Shown: positions 21,859-30,676 of the stretch, piece by piece
How positions within the stretch are numbered: position 1 is the first letter of the stretch
How the letters are laid out: each line of letters begins with the position of its first letter
Assembly: GCA_902362805.1 (NCBI GenBank)
Contig: CABIXY010000001.1
Location: 1-64,000, forward strand
Origin: Eubacteriaceae bacterium
GTDB taxonomy: Bacteria; Bacillota; Clostridia; Peptostreptococcales; Anaerovoracaceae
Length of the DNA stretch: 64,000 nucleotides
Reading direction: 5' to 3'
Program-made: the position numbers and the translations under genes
Notes under the pieces: model-generated
What the model saw: the letters and a program-made list of their open reading frames with translations, nothing else
Told to the model about the DNA's origin: nothing
The model's database searches: none

Positions 21859-22722
21859 TCATTTCACTGGAATATAAATTTTAACCTCGTTCTCCGGATC
21901 ATCGAAAGACGACACTTCGCGTTCGTAGACTTCAAAGTCCTCACGATCATCCAGTTCTTCTTTTGTTGTCAAAAGCCAGGTACCATAGATATATTGATAG
22001 GTCTCGTATAAGTTCGCCAAAGTGCCCCGATGCGTGAAGATGGCGTACCTGCCCGCGGGCAGTATTTTCTTGACTAAGGTCTGCGGCAGACGATCAAAGC
22101 TGTTTACGGATCCGCCCACCACCACAGAAAAGGAAATATCTCCCTCCTTTGTATAAGCAGCCCTCTGTGTTTCGCAGATACTATACCCTCTGCCTGTAAA
22201 AGGCTCCCTGTTCTTATACTGGCGCAAAAAACGCTCCCATAATGTAGGAATCTGGTTATCAGAAAGAGCCACTGTGCCTCGAAGTCCTGCTACTTTCGTC
22301 GCTCCCATCAGAAGAATCTGTGGGGTATGGGAGATGTTGTTGGCAATATGATATACGTCTTCCGGTGCCAATTCTCTTTTCGCATTGATTGCTAAATTCA
22401 GCCCTGCCTTCCGGTAAGCGGAAGGGCTGCATCCAAAAACAGACTTAAATGCTCGGCTAAAGGCTTCTGGAGAAGAAAACCCACTGTCAAAGGCAATATC
22501 GATAATCTTCTCACTGGAATGGACCAATTTCTCAGAGGCATTATAAAGTCGGCGCCGGTGAATATAATGTCCAACTGATTCACCTAGCACCGATGCGAAA
22601 AGCCGTGTCATATGATAGTAGGAGTAGCCAGTTTCCCTCGATACGTCTTCCAAACCGATATCTTCATATATATGTCCTTCGATGTATTCAATTGCCTTCT
22701 CTAATGGAGATAACTTTTCCAC
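21859..22722 (-). CDS. AraC-family regulator with GyrI-like effector domain
   Basis: A 287-residue regulator. The N-terminal 110 residues hold two AraC helix-turn-helix motifs (IGLEDVSRETGYSYYHMTRLF and IDIAFDSGFSSPEAFSRAFKSVFGCSPSAYR); the rest is a GyrI-like/AraC effector-binding domain, with the typical C-terminal DDREDFEVYE and VKIYIPVK. Proteins of this layout (Rob, SoxS-like, BmrR-type ligand domain) often respond to lipophilic drugs. A GTG at 22720-22722 (VEKLSPLEKAIEYIEG) with GGGAGGAGG six bases upstream is preferred over an ATG eight codons earlier. It is divergent from the UvrA-like gene and may control it. Confidence 0.88.
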   Translation of the reverse strand: MEKLSPLEKAIEYIEGHIYEDIGLEDVSRETGYSYYHMTRLFASVLGESVGHYIHRRRLYNASEKLVHSSEKIIDIAFDSGFSSPEAFSRAFKSVFGCSPSAYRKAGLNLAINAKRELAPEDVYHIANNISHTPQILLMGATKVAGLRGTVALSDNQIPTLWERFLRQYKNREPFTGRGYSICETQRAAYTKEGDISFSVVVGGSVNSFDRLPQTLVKKILPAGRYAIFTHRGTLANLYETYQYIYGTWLLTTKEELDDREDFEVYEREVSSFDDPENEVKIYIPVK

Positions 22723-22739
22723 GCTAAGCCTCCTCCCTC

Positions 22740-22864
22740 GCGGCAACGCCGGCGGATCGTGGAACCATTATACCGTGACGATTCCTCTGGAAATTTATTT
22801 GCACGTCATGATTCAATGGTTCCTTCCTTGCGGCAACGCCGACGGATCGTGGAACCATTATACC
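22740..22864. repeat. Two direct copies of a 35-base element upstream of the UvrA-like gene
   Basis: The stretch beginning GCGGCAACGCCG and ending GTGGAACCATTATACC occurs at 22740-22774 and at 22830-22864, 90 bases apart, with one difference. Around the second copy AATGGTTCC and GGAACCATT form a perfect 9-bp inverted repeat. The gap between the divergent regulator and UvrA-like genes (about 268 bases) otherwise shows no gene. It may hold operator sites or a small repeat element. Confidence 0.6.
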
Positions 22865-22990
22865 ACATTGCATTTCGAATCTCCACAATCCAAAAACCAG
22901 CAAAAACTATCATGTATTACGCCCTGCCTTTTGATACGCTATAACGTGCAAGTTACTAGTGAAGAATTAATAAAGTAGAGGTGTGAATAG

Positions 22991-25234
22991 ATGAAAGATA
23001 TGATTATACAGGGGCTTACGCAAAACAATCTAAAGCATGTTACATTTTGCGTGCCAAAGGAAAAAATCACGGTGTTTACCGGCGTATCCGGCTCTGGAAA
23101 ATCCAGCATTGTCTTTGATACCATCGCCGCAGAATCCCAGCGGCAGATGAATGCCACATATCCGGCTTTTGTGCGGTCGAGACTTCCCAAATATCCAAAA
23201 CCTGAAGTAGAGCGAATTGACAATTTGACGCCCTCCGTGGTGGTCGACCAATCTCCTTTAGGCGGCAACGCCCGTTCAACAGTAGGAACCATCAGCGGTC
23301 TGTATTCCAGTCTCCGTCTGTTATTTTCCAGAATCGGCAAACCCTATGCAGGTACGGCCTCCTGCTTTTCTTTTAACGATCCAGGCGGAATGTGCAAAAC
23401 ATGCTCAGGGCTTGGTAAGATCACAAAAGTCGACGTTGAGTCAATGATAGATCCAGACAAATCGTGGAAGGAAGGCTGTGTCAAGGATTCTCTATATTGT
23501 CCCGGTTCCTGGTACTGGAAGCAGTATGCAGAATCGGGGTTGTTTGATCTTGAAAAGCCCATTAAAGACTACTCCCTTGAAGAATACAATCTTCTGCTAT
23601 ATGGCTCCCGCGACGGCAAAGGTGCACCGGAAAACCCTAAAGTGGCGGGGTTGTACCACAAATATACAAAGACTCTTTTAAATCGCAACCTCAGTAACAA
23701 GAGCAAACATACCCAGGAGAAATCACAACATTTAGTCACAGAGATGGAATGTCCTGATTGCTGCGGAAAACGGTTGAATAAAACGGTGCTGCGCTGTAAG
23801 ATAAACGATTATTCCAGTGCAGATCTGTGCGAGATGGAACTGACTCAACTTCGCGAAGTGTTGCTGCAGATAACCGATCAAAAAGTAAACCTGCTAATAC
23901 AGACACTTGTTGAAGGACTTGACAGAATGATAGAAATCGGCTTACCATATCTGCACTTGAACCGTGAAACTCCATCTTTGTCTGGTGGTGAGGCACAGCG
24001 GCTGAAGCTGGTTCGCTATATGGGCAGCAGTCTTACCGGTATGACCTATATTTTTGATGAGCCCAGCACGGGAATGCATCCCCGTGACGTCTACCGCATG
24101 AACAATCTGCTCAGACAACTTCGTGACAAGGGCAACACGGTCCTTGTGGTGGAGCACGATAAGGATGTCGTTTCCATTGCGGACTATATAATCGATGTGG
24201 GTCCACAGGCAGGGCAACATGGCGGAGAAATCGTCTTTGCCGGCAGCTATCAGGAGTTGTTAAAGTCCAACACTTTGACGGGGAGCGCCATGCTCAAATC
24301 GCTGCCCATAAAGAAGACTCCCCGTCAGCAGACAGGCAGTCTGCCTGTTCGCAGAGCCAGCCTGCATAACCTTAAGAACGTGAATGTAGACATTCCTTTA
24401 GGAATTATGACCGTCGTCACAGGCGTAGCGGGTTCTGGAAAGAGCACTTTGATTTCCCAAGTATTCGCTAAAAAATATGAAAAAGATATTGTGATGGTAG
24501 ACCAGGGTCCTATTACAGCCACGAATCGCTCCACGCCGGCATCTTATCTCGGCTTTTTTGACGCCGTACGAAGGCTGCTGGCACAAGAAAACGATAAACC
24601 TGACGGCTTATTCAGTTTTAACTCCATGGGCGCCTGTCCGGTATGTGGAGGTAAAGGGGTTATCGTCACGGAGCTTGCTTTCATGGACCCAATTGTTACG
24701 ACATGTGAATCCTGCAATGGCGTTCGATACAGTCAAGAAGCCCTCGCCTGTACTTATAAAGGGAAAAATATCGTGGAGTTGTTGAATCTTACTGCCTCGC
24801 AGGCCATGGAAGTATTTGAAGAGCACAAAATAAAAAAACGATTACAAGTATTGGAGCAGGTAGGACTATCCTATCTGACTTTGGGACAGCCTCTCAGTAC
24901 GTTGTCCGGCGGTGAACGGCAAAGAATCAAGCTGGCCAAAAACTTAGAGAAAAAAGGCAGTATCATTGTAATGGATGAACCCACTACAGGGCTGCATATG
25001 TCAGATATCCAAAATCTGTTGCACTTATTTGACCGAATCGTATCTCGGGGAAACACCTTGGTGGTGATTGAGCACAACCTCGATGTGGTCAAACAGGCCG
25101 ACTGGATCATCGACATTGGACCTGACGGAGGAAAAAACGGTGGAGAGGTGGTTTTCAGTGGAACGCCTGCGCAGATGGTACGAGATGCAGAGACACTTAC
25201 GGCAGATAGTCTGCGAGCCTCTCTTTCTGAATAG
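22991..25234 (+). CDS. UvrA-like ABC ATPase (short, drug-resistance-type)
   Basis: A 747-residue protein with two ABC ATPase halves: Walker A loops GVSGSGKSS (about residue 33) and GVAGSGKST (about 477), signatures LSGGEAQRLKLV and LSGGERQRIKLA, and Zn-type motifs CKTCSGLGK, CPDCCGKR and CPVCGGKG. True UvrA has about 940 residues; this one lacks much of the UvrB-binding insertion, like the UvrA2/DrrC-type proteins linked to resistance against DNA-binding drugs in some bacteria. Next to a GyrI-type AraC regulator, a role in stress or drug response is plausible. ATG follows AGAGGTG. Confidence 0.88.
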   Translation: MKDMIIQGLTQNNLKHVTFCVPKEKITVFTGVSGSGKSSIVFDTIAAESQRQMNATYPAFVRSRLPKYPKPEVERIDNLTPSVVVDQSPLGGNARSTVGTISGLYSSLRLLFSRIGKPYAGTASCFSFNDPGGMCKTCSGLGKITKVDVESMIDPDKSWKEGCVKDSLYCPGSWYWKQYAESGLFDLEKPIKDYSLEEYNLLLYGSRDGKGAPENPKVAGLYHKYTKTLLNRNLSNKSKHTQEKSQHLVTEMECPDCCGKRLNKTVLRCKINDYSSADLCEMELTQLREVLLQITDQKVNLLIQTLVEGLDRMIEIGLPYLHLNRETPSLSGGEAQRLKLVRYMGSSLTGMTYIFDEPSTGMHPRDVYRMNNLLRQLRDKGNTVLVVEHDKDVVSIADYIIDVGPQAGQHGGEIVFAGSYQELLKSNTLTGSAMLKSLPIKKTPRQQTGSLPVRRASLHNLKNVNVDIPLGIMTVVTGVAGSGKSTLISQVFAKKYEKDIVMVDQGPITATNRSTPASYLGFFDAVRRLLAQENDKPDGLFSFNSMGACPVCGGKGVIVTELAFMDPIVTTCESCNGVRYSQEALACTYKGKNIVELLNLTASQAMEVFEEHKIKKRLQVLEQVGLSYLTLGQPLSTLSGGERQRIKLAKNLEKKGSIIVMDEPTTGLHMSDIQNLLHLFDRIVSRGNTLVVIEHNLDVVKQADWIIDIGPDGGKNGGEVVFSGTPAQMVRDAETLTADSLRASLSE

Positions 25235-25246
25235 TACCGTCATAAA

Positions 25247-25267
25247 AGGAGCTGCAGTGCAGCTCCT
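25247..25267. terminator. Bidirectional terminator between UvrA-like and VanX-like genes
   Basis: AGGAGCTGCA-G-TGCAGCTCCT forms a near-perfect stem, flanked by CTTTC on the plus side and TTTT on the minus side. The two genes converge here. Confidence 0.75.
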
Positions 25268-25270
25268 CTT

Positions 25271-25837
25271 TCAGATTTGAAAGTCCATAAATGGTGTCGG
25301 CTCTGTAGAGACGTCATAGAAGTGCCACCACTCATTTTCATAGGCCCTGAAGCCGACGTGCTCCATGACTTCTTTCATATAGGTCGCATGTCTGCGCCCC
25401 ACTTCCGAAGTTTCCTGGCACAGCAGGCTCGCTCTCTCGGAAAAGTCGTCAAAGGCCGATGGCATTACAATTTCGCTGCCTTCCATATCGGTCAATGTGA
25501 TGTCCACGCATAAACCGTTCAAATGGGTAGGCCGAAACACTTTTAATTTGGACATATCTGGCGGTCTGGCCACAAAATTATTGTCCGGAAGGATTTCCCA
25601 AAATTTCTTCTGGGCACTGATTGGCCGATAGGCATCCATCACTTTGACCCGGAACCCATCTTTTGCAAAGATGTTTTTCGCTTCAATCAAGATTACGGCT
25701 GTATGACGATCCATGTAGCATTCATTGGAATGATAGATTTTCTGCCCGGTGAAATTATCCGCCGATGCATATTTTAAGTCTACAATAAAATCATCATCCA
25801 GTTCCAAGAGTTTTACTAAGTTGCCTTTTTCGTCCAT
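25271..25837 (-). CDS. D-alanyl-D-alanine dipeptidase (VanX/DdpX-like, M15D)
   Basis: A 188-residue zinc dipeptidase of family M15D that hydrolyses D-Ala-D-Ala. Zinc and catalytic residues are present: His and Asp in THLNGLCVDITL (H-x6-D), Glu and the third zinc His in ENEWWHFYD, and the substrate Arg in VMDAYRPISAQKKFW. No signal peptide, so it works in the cytoplasm. It ends the lysA-dapF operon (24-base gap to dapF), which suggests peptidoglycan recycling or D-Ala salvage rather than vancomycin resistance; no vanH or vanA is nearby. Confidence 0.88.
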   Translation of the reverse strand: MDEKGNLVKLLELDDDFIVDLKYASADNFTGQKIYHSNECYMDRHTAVILIEAKNIFAKDGFRVKVMDAYRPISAQKKFWEILPDNNFVARPPDMSKLKVFRPTHLNGLCVDITLTDMEGSEIVMPSAFDDFSERASLLCQETSEVGRRHATYMKEVMEHVGFRAYENEWWHFYDVSTEPTPFMDFQI

Positions 25838-25861
25838 CCTCGCCTCCTATGCCGCATCCTT

Positions 25862-26692
25862 TTATAGTAACTCGCCAATTTCACCTTCTGCCACGATGAC
25901 AGCAGGTCCGCTGAGATATAAATCCGTAATCTGGCGGCTATCCCTTGCTATGTCGATAAATAAATCTCCTCCCGCCATGGAAACCTTAACGTTGCTGCCA
26001 CTGCACAAGCCTTTTTCTGTCAGAACAGTGACGACGGAGCCCGTTCCTGTTCCGCAGGCATAAGTAAAGTCCTCTACCCCTCTTTCAAAGGTGCGCACAA
26101 AGATTTCGTCTTCTCCCGTAACTTCATAGAAATTCACGTTAGCCCCCTTTGGCAGTGCCGGATGGCTGCGCAGTGTGCTGCCCAAAATCCGAAGCTGTGC
26201 AGGTGTAAGCGCTCTTAAGCCTTTCATTTCTATTACCAGATGTGGAATGCCCGGGTCTCCAAGTTCCACATAGGCGCATGAGTAAATCTGGCTGCAGGCC
26301 TCTAATTCCAGAGTCAAATCCAATCTGGTTACGTCGTTCAGTCTGACTTTATAGTGCATCTGATCCAGTCTCCAGGCTCTGACCATGCCTGCAGTCGTTT
26401 CGATATTGATGACTTCACCAGCCAAGTGGTTTTCAAATCCATATTTGGCGATGCAGCGCGCGCCATTGCCGCACATCTCTCCCAAACTGCCATCTGCATT
26501 ATAAAACAGCATTTTAAAGTCTCCACCTTTGGTTGCTCTTTCTACTGCCATCAGACCATCAGCGCCAACAGCCAAACGTCGCTGACAGAGTTTTTGTGCC
26601 AGCACGCCAAAACTATCTAAAGGCAATTGTTCCTCTATATTGTTAATTACGATAAAATCGTTTCCTGCCCCCTGCATCTTTGTAAATTTCAT
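25862..26692 (-). CDS. dapF: Diaminopimelate epimerase
   Basis: A 276-residue racemase that converts LL- to meso-diaminopimelate for lysine and peptidoglycan. The start MKFTKMQGAGNDFIVI is typical; the two catalytic cysteines lie in GEMCGNGARC and in YACGTGTGSV (the usual form is ACGTGACA). Length is standard. It is 40 bases after lysA and 24 before the VanX-like gene, forming a lysine/cell-wall operon. Confidence 0.96.
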   Translation of the reverse strand: MKFTKMQGAGNDFIVINNIEEQLPLDSFGVLAQKLCQRRLAVGADGLMAVERATKGGDFKMLFYNADGSLGEMCGNGARCIAKYGFENHLAGEVINIETTAGMVRAWRLDQMHYKVRLNDVTRLDLTLELEACSQIYSCAYVELGDPGIPHLVIEMKGLRALTPAQLRILGSTLRSHPALPKGANVNFYEVTGEDEIFVRTFERGVEDFTYACGTGTGSVVTVLTEKGLCSGSNVKVSMAGGDLFIDIARDSRQITDLYLSGPAVIVAEGEIGELL

Positions 26693-26732
26693 TATGTCAC
26701 TTCCTTTTACGCTTCCGGCCTTTTCTCGTCAT

Positions 26733-28013
26733 CTATAAAATCTCATTTCGCAGCAGATCTTCATAAGTCTGCGGCTTTACAATCAGACGGTCGTTTCCGT
26801 CAGATACCATCACCACGCCTGGAATCAGGTTCTTGTTGTAATTGCTGGCCATGCTATAACCATATGCGCCAGTAGAGAAAATCGCGAAGAGATCTCCACT
26901 TTCAGGGTGAGGGATTTTGACATCCTTAATCAAAATATCCCCTGACTCGCAGCACTTGCCACAGATTGTCACCACCTCTGTCTTCTCTACCTCCGCTTTA
27001 TTTGCTATCACGCCTGTATATTCCGCCTGATACAGCGCCGGTCTGATATTATCCGTCATGCCGCCATCCACAGAGACATACTTCCTAATATCCTTGATGT
27101 CCTTGATACTGCCGATGGTATAGAGGGAAATGCCGGCTTCTGCTACGATGCTTCTGCCTGGTTCTATGACCACGTTCGGTCTCTCAATGGCTTTTTCAGC
27201 ACAGTATTTTTCAATTTTTTCCATCATCGGATCCAGATAATAACTGTAGGACGGTCTCTCTTCGTCCACATAAGTGACACCAAAGCCCCCTCCCACATTG
27301 AGTTCTTTCACATCATAATCCAGTTCCTCTTTGATTTTCGTTACCAGATTCAGCATGATATCAAGGGCCTGCAGATGGGAATCATTATTCAAAATCTGCG
27401 ACCCCACGTGGAAATGCAGTCCGTAGAAGTCAACAAACTCTGAATCAATGGCACCTTTGATCTGAGGCAGGATCACTTCGTCATCAAGAGGAATGCCAAA
27501 CTTGGAATCTTTTTTTCCCGTCACAATATAATCGTGGCTGCTGCTCTTGACGCCCGGTGTGATTCGGAAAAGGACATTCATCTTCTTCCCCTTTTCCCTG
27601 CAGATATCTTCTATCAAATGCAATTCCTGCAGACTGTCGATAATGATTCTGCCAATCCCATATTCCACGGCCATCTCAATCTCTGCCAGTTGTTTGTTAT
27701 TGCCGTTAAATTCAATTTTCTCCGCCGGAAACCCGGCTTTGATGGCTGTATAGAGTTCTCCGCCAGATACGACATCCACACACATTCCTTCTCGATCCAC
27801 CAGCTTTGCCATAGCCACTGGAAAAAACGCCTTTGCTGCATATGCAACCCGCGTGCTGGGATACTTTTCGAGGAAGCACTTCTTCAGCTCCTCAAATCGT
27901 CTCACAATATCACTCTCTGAATAGACATATAACGGCGTTCCATATTTCTTTGCCAATGTCACAGTGCTGCATCCGTCAATGTACAGCGTATTGTCTCTCA
28001 CTTCTCTAAACAT
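26733..28013 (-). CDS. lysA: Diaminopimelate decarboxylase
   Basis: A 426-residue PLP enzyme of alanine-racemase fold type III that decarboxylates meso-diaminopimelate to lysine. The PLP lysine is in RVAYAAKAFFPVAMAK, the phosphate/His loop in YGLHFHVGSQI and the active-site Cys in CGKCCESGDIL. Length is normal. ATG follows AGGAGA. First gene of the operon lysA-dapF-VanX-like. Confidence 0.96.
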   Translation of the reverse strand: MFREVRDNTLYIDGCSTVTLAKKYGTPLYVYSESDIVRRFEELKKCFLEKYPSTRVAYAAKAFFPVAMAKLVDREGMCVDVVSGGELYTAIKAGFPAEKIEFNGNNKQLAEIEMAVEYGIGRIIIDSLQELHLIEDICREKGKKMNVLFRITPGVKSSSHDYIVTGKKDSKFGIPLDDEVILPQIKGAIDSEFVDFYGLHFHVGSQILNNDSHLQALDIMLNLVTKIKEELDYDVKELNVGGGFGVTYVDEERPSYSYYLDPMMEKIEKYCAEKAIERPNVVIEPGRSIVAEAGISLYTIGSIKDIKDIRKYVSVDGGMTDNIRPALYQAEYTGVIANKAEVEKTEVVTICGKCCESGDILIKDVKIPHPESGDLFAIFSTGAYGYSMASNYNKNLIPGVVMVSDGNDRLIVKPQTYEDLLRNEIL

Positions 28014-28090
28014 TTTTAATCTCCTAATTTGTTCATCTTTTGCATGAATTTATTTCGATGCCCGAAGGGCCGCTTGTTTTCGTTCTCATT

Positions 28091-28115
28091 GGGCGGCAAA
28101 TCGTGTTCGCCGCCC
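28091..28115. other. GC-rich hairpin between LD-carboxypeptidase and lysA
   Basis: GGGCGGC/GCCGCCC with an 11-base loop. The T run (TGTATTTTTC) follows on the plus strand, opposite to both neighbouring genes. A second stem GGCCC-TTC-GGGC type motif lies nearer to lysA (28064-28074). It may stop read-through poorly or act in the lysA leader. No lysine riboswitch core was recognised. Confidence 0.4.
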
Positions 28116-28126
28116 TGTATTTTTCT

Positions 28127-29047
28127 TTATCTCTCTACCTCAAAAGTAATTTCTTTTGCAGTAGTGTCCATGGAGCAAACCGCACCCATGGGCAGAGTCA
28201 TCATCGGATTTCCATGTCCGGACTGGATGTTATACATCACTGGAATATCCAGACCCTCTAAAATATCCGTCAGACATCTTATCACGTCATATTCCGGGCA
28301 TTCCCTGTTCTCACAATGGGTAAACTGCCCCAAAATAATGCCGCTGCATTCTCTCAGTTTGCCAGAATTTCTCAAGTGATACGTCCACTTTTCTATTTTG
28401 CTCATCTGTTCATAGACTTCTTCAATGAATAGGATATTCCCCTTCGTATCCACTTCATAGGGCGTCCCGATGCTCGCAGACAGCAGAGATAGATTTCCGC
28501 CAATCAGCTTACCGCAGGCCTTCCCCTCCCGGAGCACCTGCAGCGCAAAACCCTGAGGATTCTTGAATTGGTATGTGCCCTCAGCGTTAATTGCCTGATA
28601 CAGGGATTCCCTCGTCTCATCATCAAAATCGTCTACGATATTAGAAGATACCATGGGGCCGTGGAAGGTGACAAAGCCGCAGTTCTGCGTGATTGCAAGA
28701 TGCATGCTGGTCACATCGCTGTAGCCGACAAAGACCTTCGGATTGTTTTTAATCAACTCATAATCCAGATATTCCATCGCGCGGCTGCCGCCGTCACCGC
28801 CTCTGATGCAGAAGATAGCCTTTACTTCCGGATCTGCAAACATTTTGTTGATCCATTCTCCCCGCACTTTTCCGCTGCCAGCCATATAGCCGGCATAGTT
28901 CGTATCCAGGTTATCCGCTGTTTTCACTATGTATCCCTGGTCTTGCATCGCTTTGATACACTGTCCGATGCGCTCATGACTAATCGCAGAGCAGGGACAG
29001 ATCAGACCAATAGTATCGCCTTTTGTTAATTTGTTTGGATATTTCAT
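28127..29047 (-). CDS. LD-carboxypeptidase (peptidase S66 family)
   Basis: A 306-residue serine peptidase of family S66 (LdcA/MccF). The nucleophile elbow is KVFVGYSDVTSMHLAI, after FCIRGGDGGSRAMEYLD; the catalytic Glu is in ILFIEEVYE and the His in NIQSGHGNPMMTLPMG. Members remove the terminal D-Ala from cytoplasmic murein tetrapeptides, or detoxify microcin C-like peptides. No signal peptide. It is 18 bases after spmB in the same direction, so it may be expressed during sporulation together with spmA-spmB, where spore cortex precursors are recycled. Confidence 0.9.
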   Translation of the reverse strand: MKYPNKLTKGDTIGLICPCSAISHERIGQCIKAMQDQGYIVKTADNLDTNYAGYMAGSGKVRGEWINKMFADPEVKAIFCIRGGDGGSRAMEYLDYELIKNNPKVFVGYSDVTSMHLAITQNCGFVTFHGPMVSSNIVDDFDDETRESLYQAINAEGTYQFKNPQGFALQVLREGKACGKLIGGNLSLLSASIGTPYEVDTKGNILFIEEVYEQMSKIEKWTYHLRNSGKLRECSGIILGQFTHCENRECPEYDVIRCLTDILEGLDIPVMYNIQSGHGNPMMTLPMGAVCSMDTTAKEITFEVER

Positions 29048-29065
29048 TTCTAGTCTTCCTATCCT

Positions 29066-29599
29066 TTAGAACCACATGACATTTACAATGACAGTCGCTG
29101 CAATCAGTGAAGCTAAGTCGCCGAGCAGACCTGCTGCGACAGACTGTCTTGCGTTGGTGATGCCGACTGCTCCATAATATACTGCTACGATATAGAATGT
29201 GGTTTCTGTGGATCCCAGTGCAACGGATGCGATTCTGCCGATCTGTGACTGTGTGCCAAATTCTTTTAATAAGTCTGCCATCAGTCCCTCGGCTCCGCCG
29301 CCGGAGAAGGATCTCATAATGCCCATCGGCAGTACCTCGGCTGGCATGTTGATCAAATTTGTTACTGGTTCTAACAGGTTGCACAGCCAGTCCATAGCGC
29401 CTGACGCTCTGAACATGCCAATTGCGCAAAGCATGGCTACCAGATAAGGGATGATCATGATTGCCGTGGAAAACCCTTCTTTTGCGCCCTCAGTAAATAC
29501 GGCATAGACAGGGACTTTCTTGCAGATTGCATAAAGGCAAACTGCAGCTACGACCACTGGTATGGCCCATACGGATATTGCTTCTAATACTGCTGTCAT
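29066..29599 (-). CDS. spmB: Spore maturation protein B
   Basis: A 177-residue membrane protein with nucleoside-recognition (Gate) motifs. The segment GSTETTFYIVAVYYGAVGITN near residue 130 and PMGIMRSFSGGGAEGLMADLL are characteristic of SpmB, which works with SpmA in dehydration of the spore core. It follows spmA after 12 bases. This supports an endospore-forming organism. Confidence 0.93.
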   Translation of the reverse strand: MTAVLEAISVWAIPVVVAAVCLYAICKKVPVYAVFTEGAKEGFSTAIMIIPYLVAMLCAIGMFRASGAMDWLCNLLEPVTNLINMPAEVLPMGIMRSFSGGGAEGLMADLLKEFGTQSQIGRIASVALGSTETTFYIVAVYYGAVGITNARQSVAAGLLGDLASLIAATVIVNVMWF

Positions 29600-29611
29600 G
29601 ACCTTGCCTCC

Positions 29612-30328
29612 TTACCATGCGACTTTTTCTTCTTCAGCGTTAACGGATTTATAATTCTCTGGCAGTACGATCGGGTCGTCTCCGATGTAGTCCTCGTTGA
29701 TTTCCAAAGTTCCTGCCGCAATTTCCTTTTCAATGATTACATCGTACTTAAATCGCTTCAGCTTGCCAAATACGATGGTGAAAAAGATTCCAGTAATCGT
29801 GGAAATTGTCGTTGCAATGATAACCGGTGCAATGATTTCAGCAGCCCCTGCAGTCTGCACGTCTGCACGGTATGCGATAGCTGTAACAGGTATCAGCGTA
29901 ATGGAAGTTGTCGCTACTGCCAACAGCATGACCTGGGCGTCTGTGGCGATGTTTTTAGTCTTGTTCAAGGTCTGCAATTCCTGCATCGCTTTAATACCAA
30001 AAGGCGTTGCAGCGTTACCGATTCCCAGGATATTGGCGGCAAAGTACAGCGCCATAGCGGAGTTTGCCGGATGATCCTTCGGTACTCCTGGGAACAGCAG
30101 TCTCATAATTGGAGAAATTGCCTTACCCAGCTTTTCACAGAGCCCTGCTTTTTCCATAACCCTCATTAATCCGCAGAAAAATGCCATGATACCGATTAGC
30201 CCCAAGGCAATGTCTACGGCTGTAGGCGCAAATTCCATCAAGTTGTCAAGTACGCCCTGCATATTGCCAGTAGCACCACCAGCGACTACTGCGATGACAA
30301 CCAGTGCCACCCAAATATAATTCATCAT
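29612..30328 (-). CDS. spmA: Spore maturation protein A
   Basis: A 238-residue membrane protein. It carries the Gate-domain pattern IGIMAFFCGLMRVMEKAGL, GVPKDHPANSAMALYFAANILGIGNAATPFGIKAM and a long acidic C-terminal tail (GDDPIVLPENYKSVNAEEE) that Bacillus SpmA lacks. Works with SpmB in spore core dehydration and heat resistance. AAGGAGG stands 9 bases before the ATG. Confidence 0.93.
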   Translation of the reverse strand: MMNYIWVALVVIAVVAGGATGNMQGVLDNLMEFAPTAVDIALGLIGIMAFFCGLMRVMEKAGLCEKLGKAISPIMRLLFPGVPKDHPANSAMALYFAANILGIGNAATPFGIKAMQELQTLNKTKNIATDAQVMLLAVATTSITLIPVTAIAYRADVQTAGAAEIIAPVIIATTISTITGIFFTIVFGKLKRFKYDVIIEKEIAAGTLEINEDYIGDDPIVLPENYKSVNAEEEKVAW

Positions 30329-30676
30329 ATATCGTGTCCTCCTTAAAATATTTTCGCCTATATAATTGCGTCAAATTTTACTTCCGCCAATGTGAAGCGG
30401 AATGCCATCCTCCTTTCTACAAATAGTCAAAAAATTGTAAATTCATTAAGATGACCTATGATAGAGCAATATTTATGCCAATTTAAAATGTGACTGAATT
30501 TGATGAATCCTGGGAGATGCCATCTCTTTTTCATCATTTTTGTCCGATTTTCAGGACATATAATCCTGATTTTCGGATTTAACCGTTATAATTTCTCGTA
30601 AAATCCCTATTGTAGAAAGGCATATTTCTTGCTTTAATAGTATATGTGCAGTTATTTTATAAAAGGAGAACATTTT
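30329..30676. other. AT-rich divergent intergenic region
   Basis: This 348-base gap between spmA and a plus-strand membrane protein gene holds no convincing gene. It contains two small inverted repeats: TTCCGC/GCGGAA (30382-30402) and a stem with an internal T-T loop, TCCGA-TTTT-CAGGA...TCCTG-ATTT-TCGGA (30543-30577). TATAAT occurs at 30560-30565 and 30587-30592 on the plus strand without a good -35 partner. Sporulation-type promoters for spmA are expected here but were not resolved. Confidence 0.4.

Noticed and set aside
22991..25234. Housekeeping uvrA
   Set aside because: It is about 200 residues shorter than UvrA, has no uvrB partner and is next to a drug-type regulator.
25271..25837. Vancomycin resistance cluster
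   Set aside because: Only the VanX-like gene is present, in an operon with lysA and dapF; vanH, vanA and vanRS are missing.
28014..28126. Lysine riboswitch before lysA
   Set aside because: The region is only 113 bases, with simple GC hairpins, and too short for the five-helix lysine aptamer.
30329..30676. Strong vegetative promoter for the hypothetical membrane protein
   Set aside because: TATAAT-like boxes exist, but none has a -35 box at acceptable spacing.
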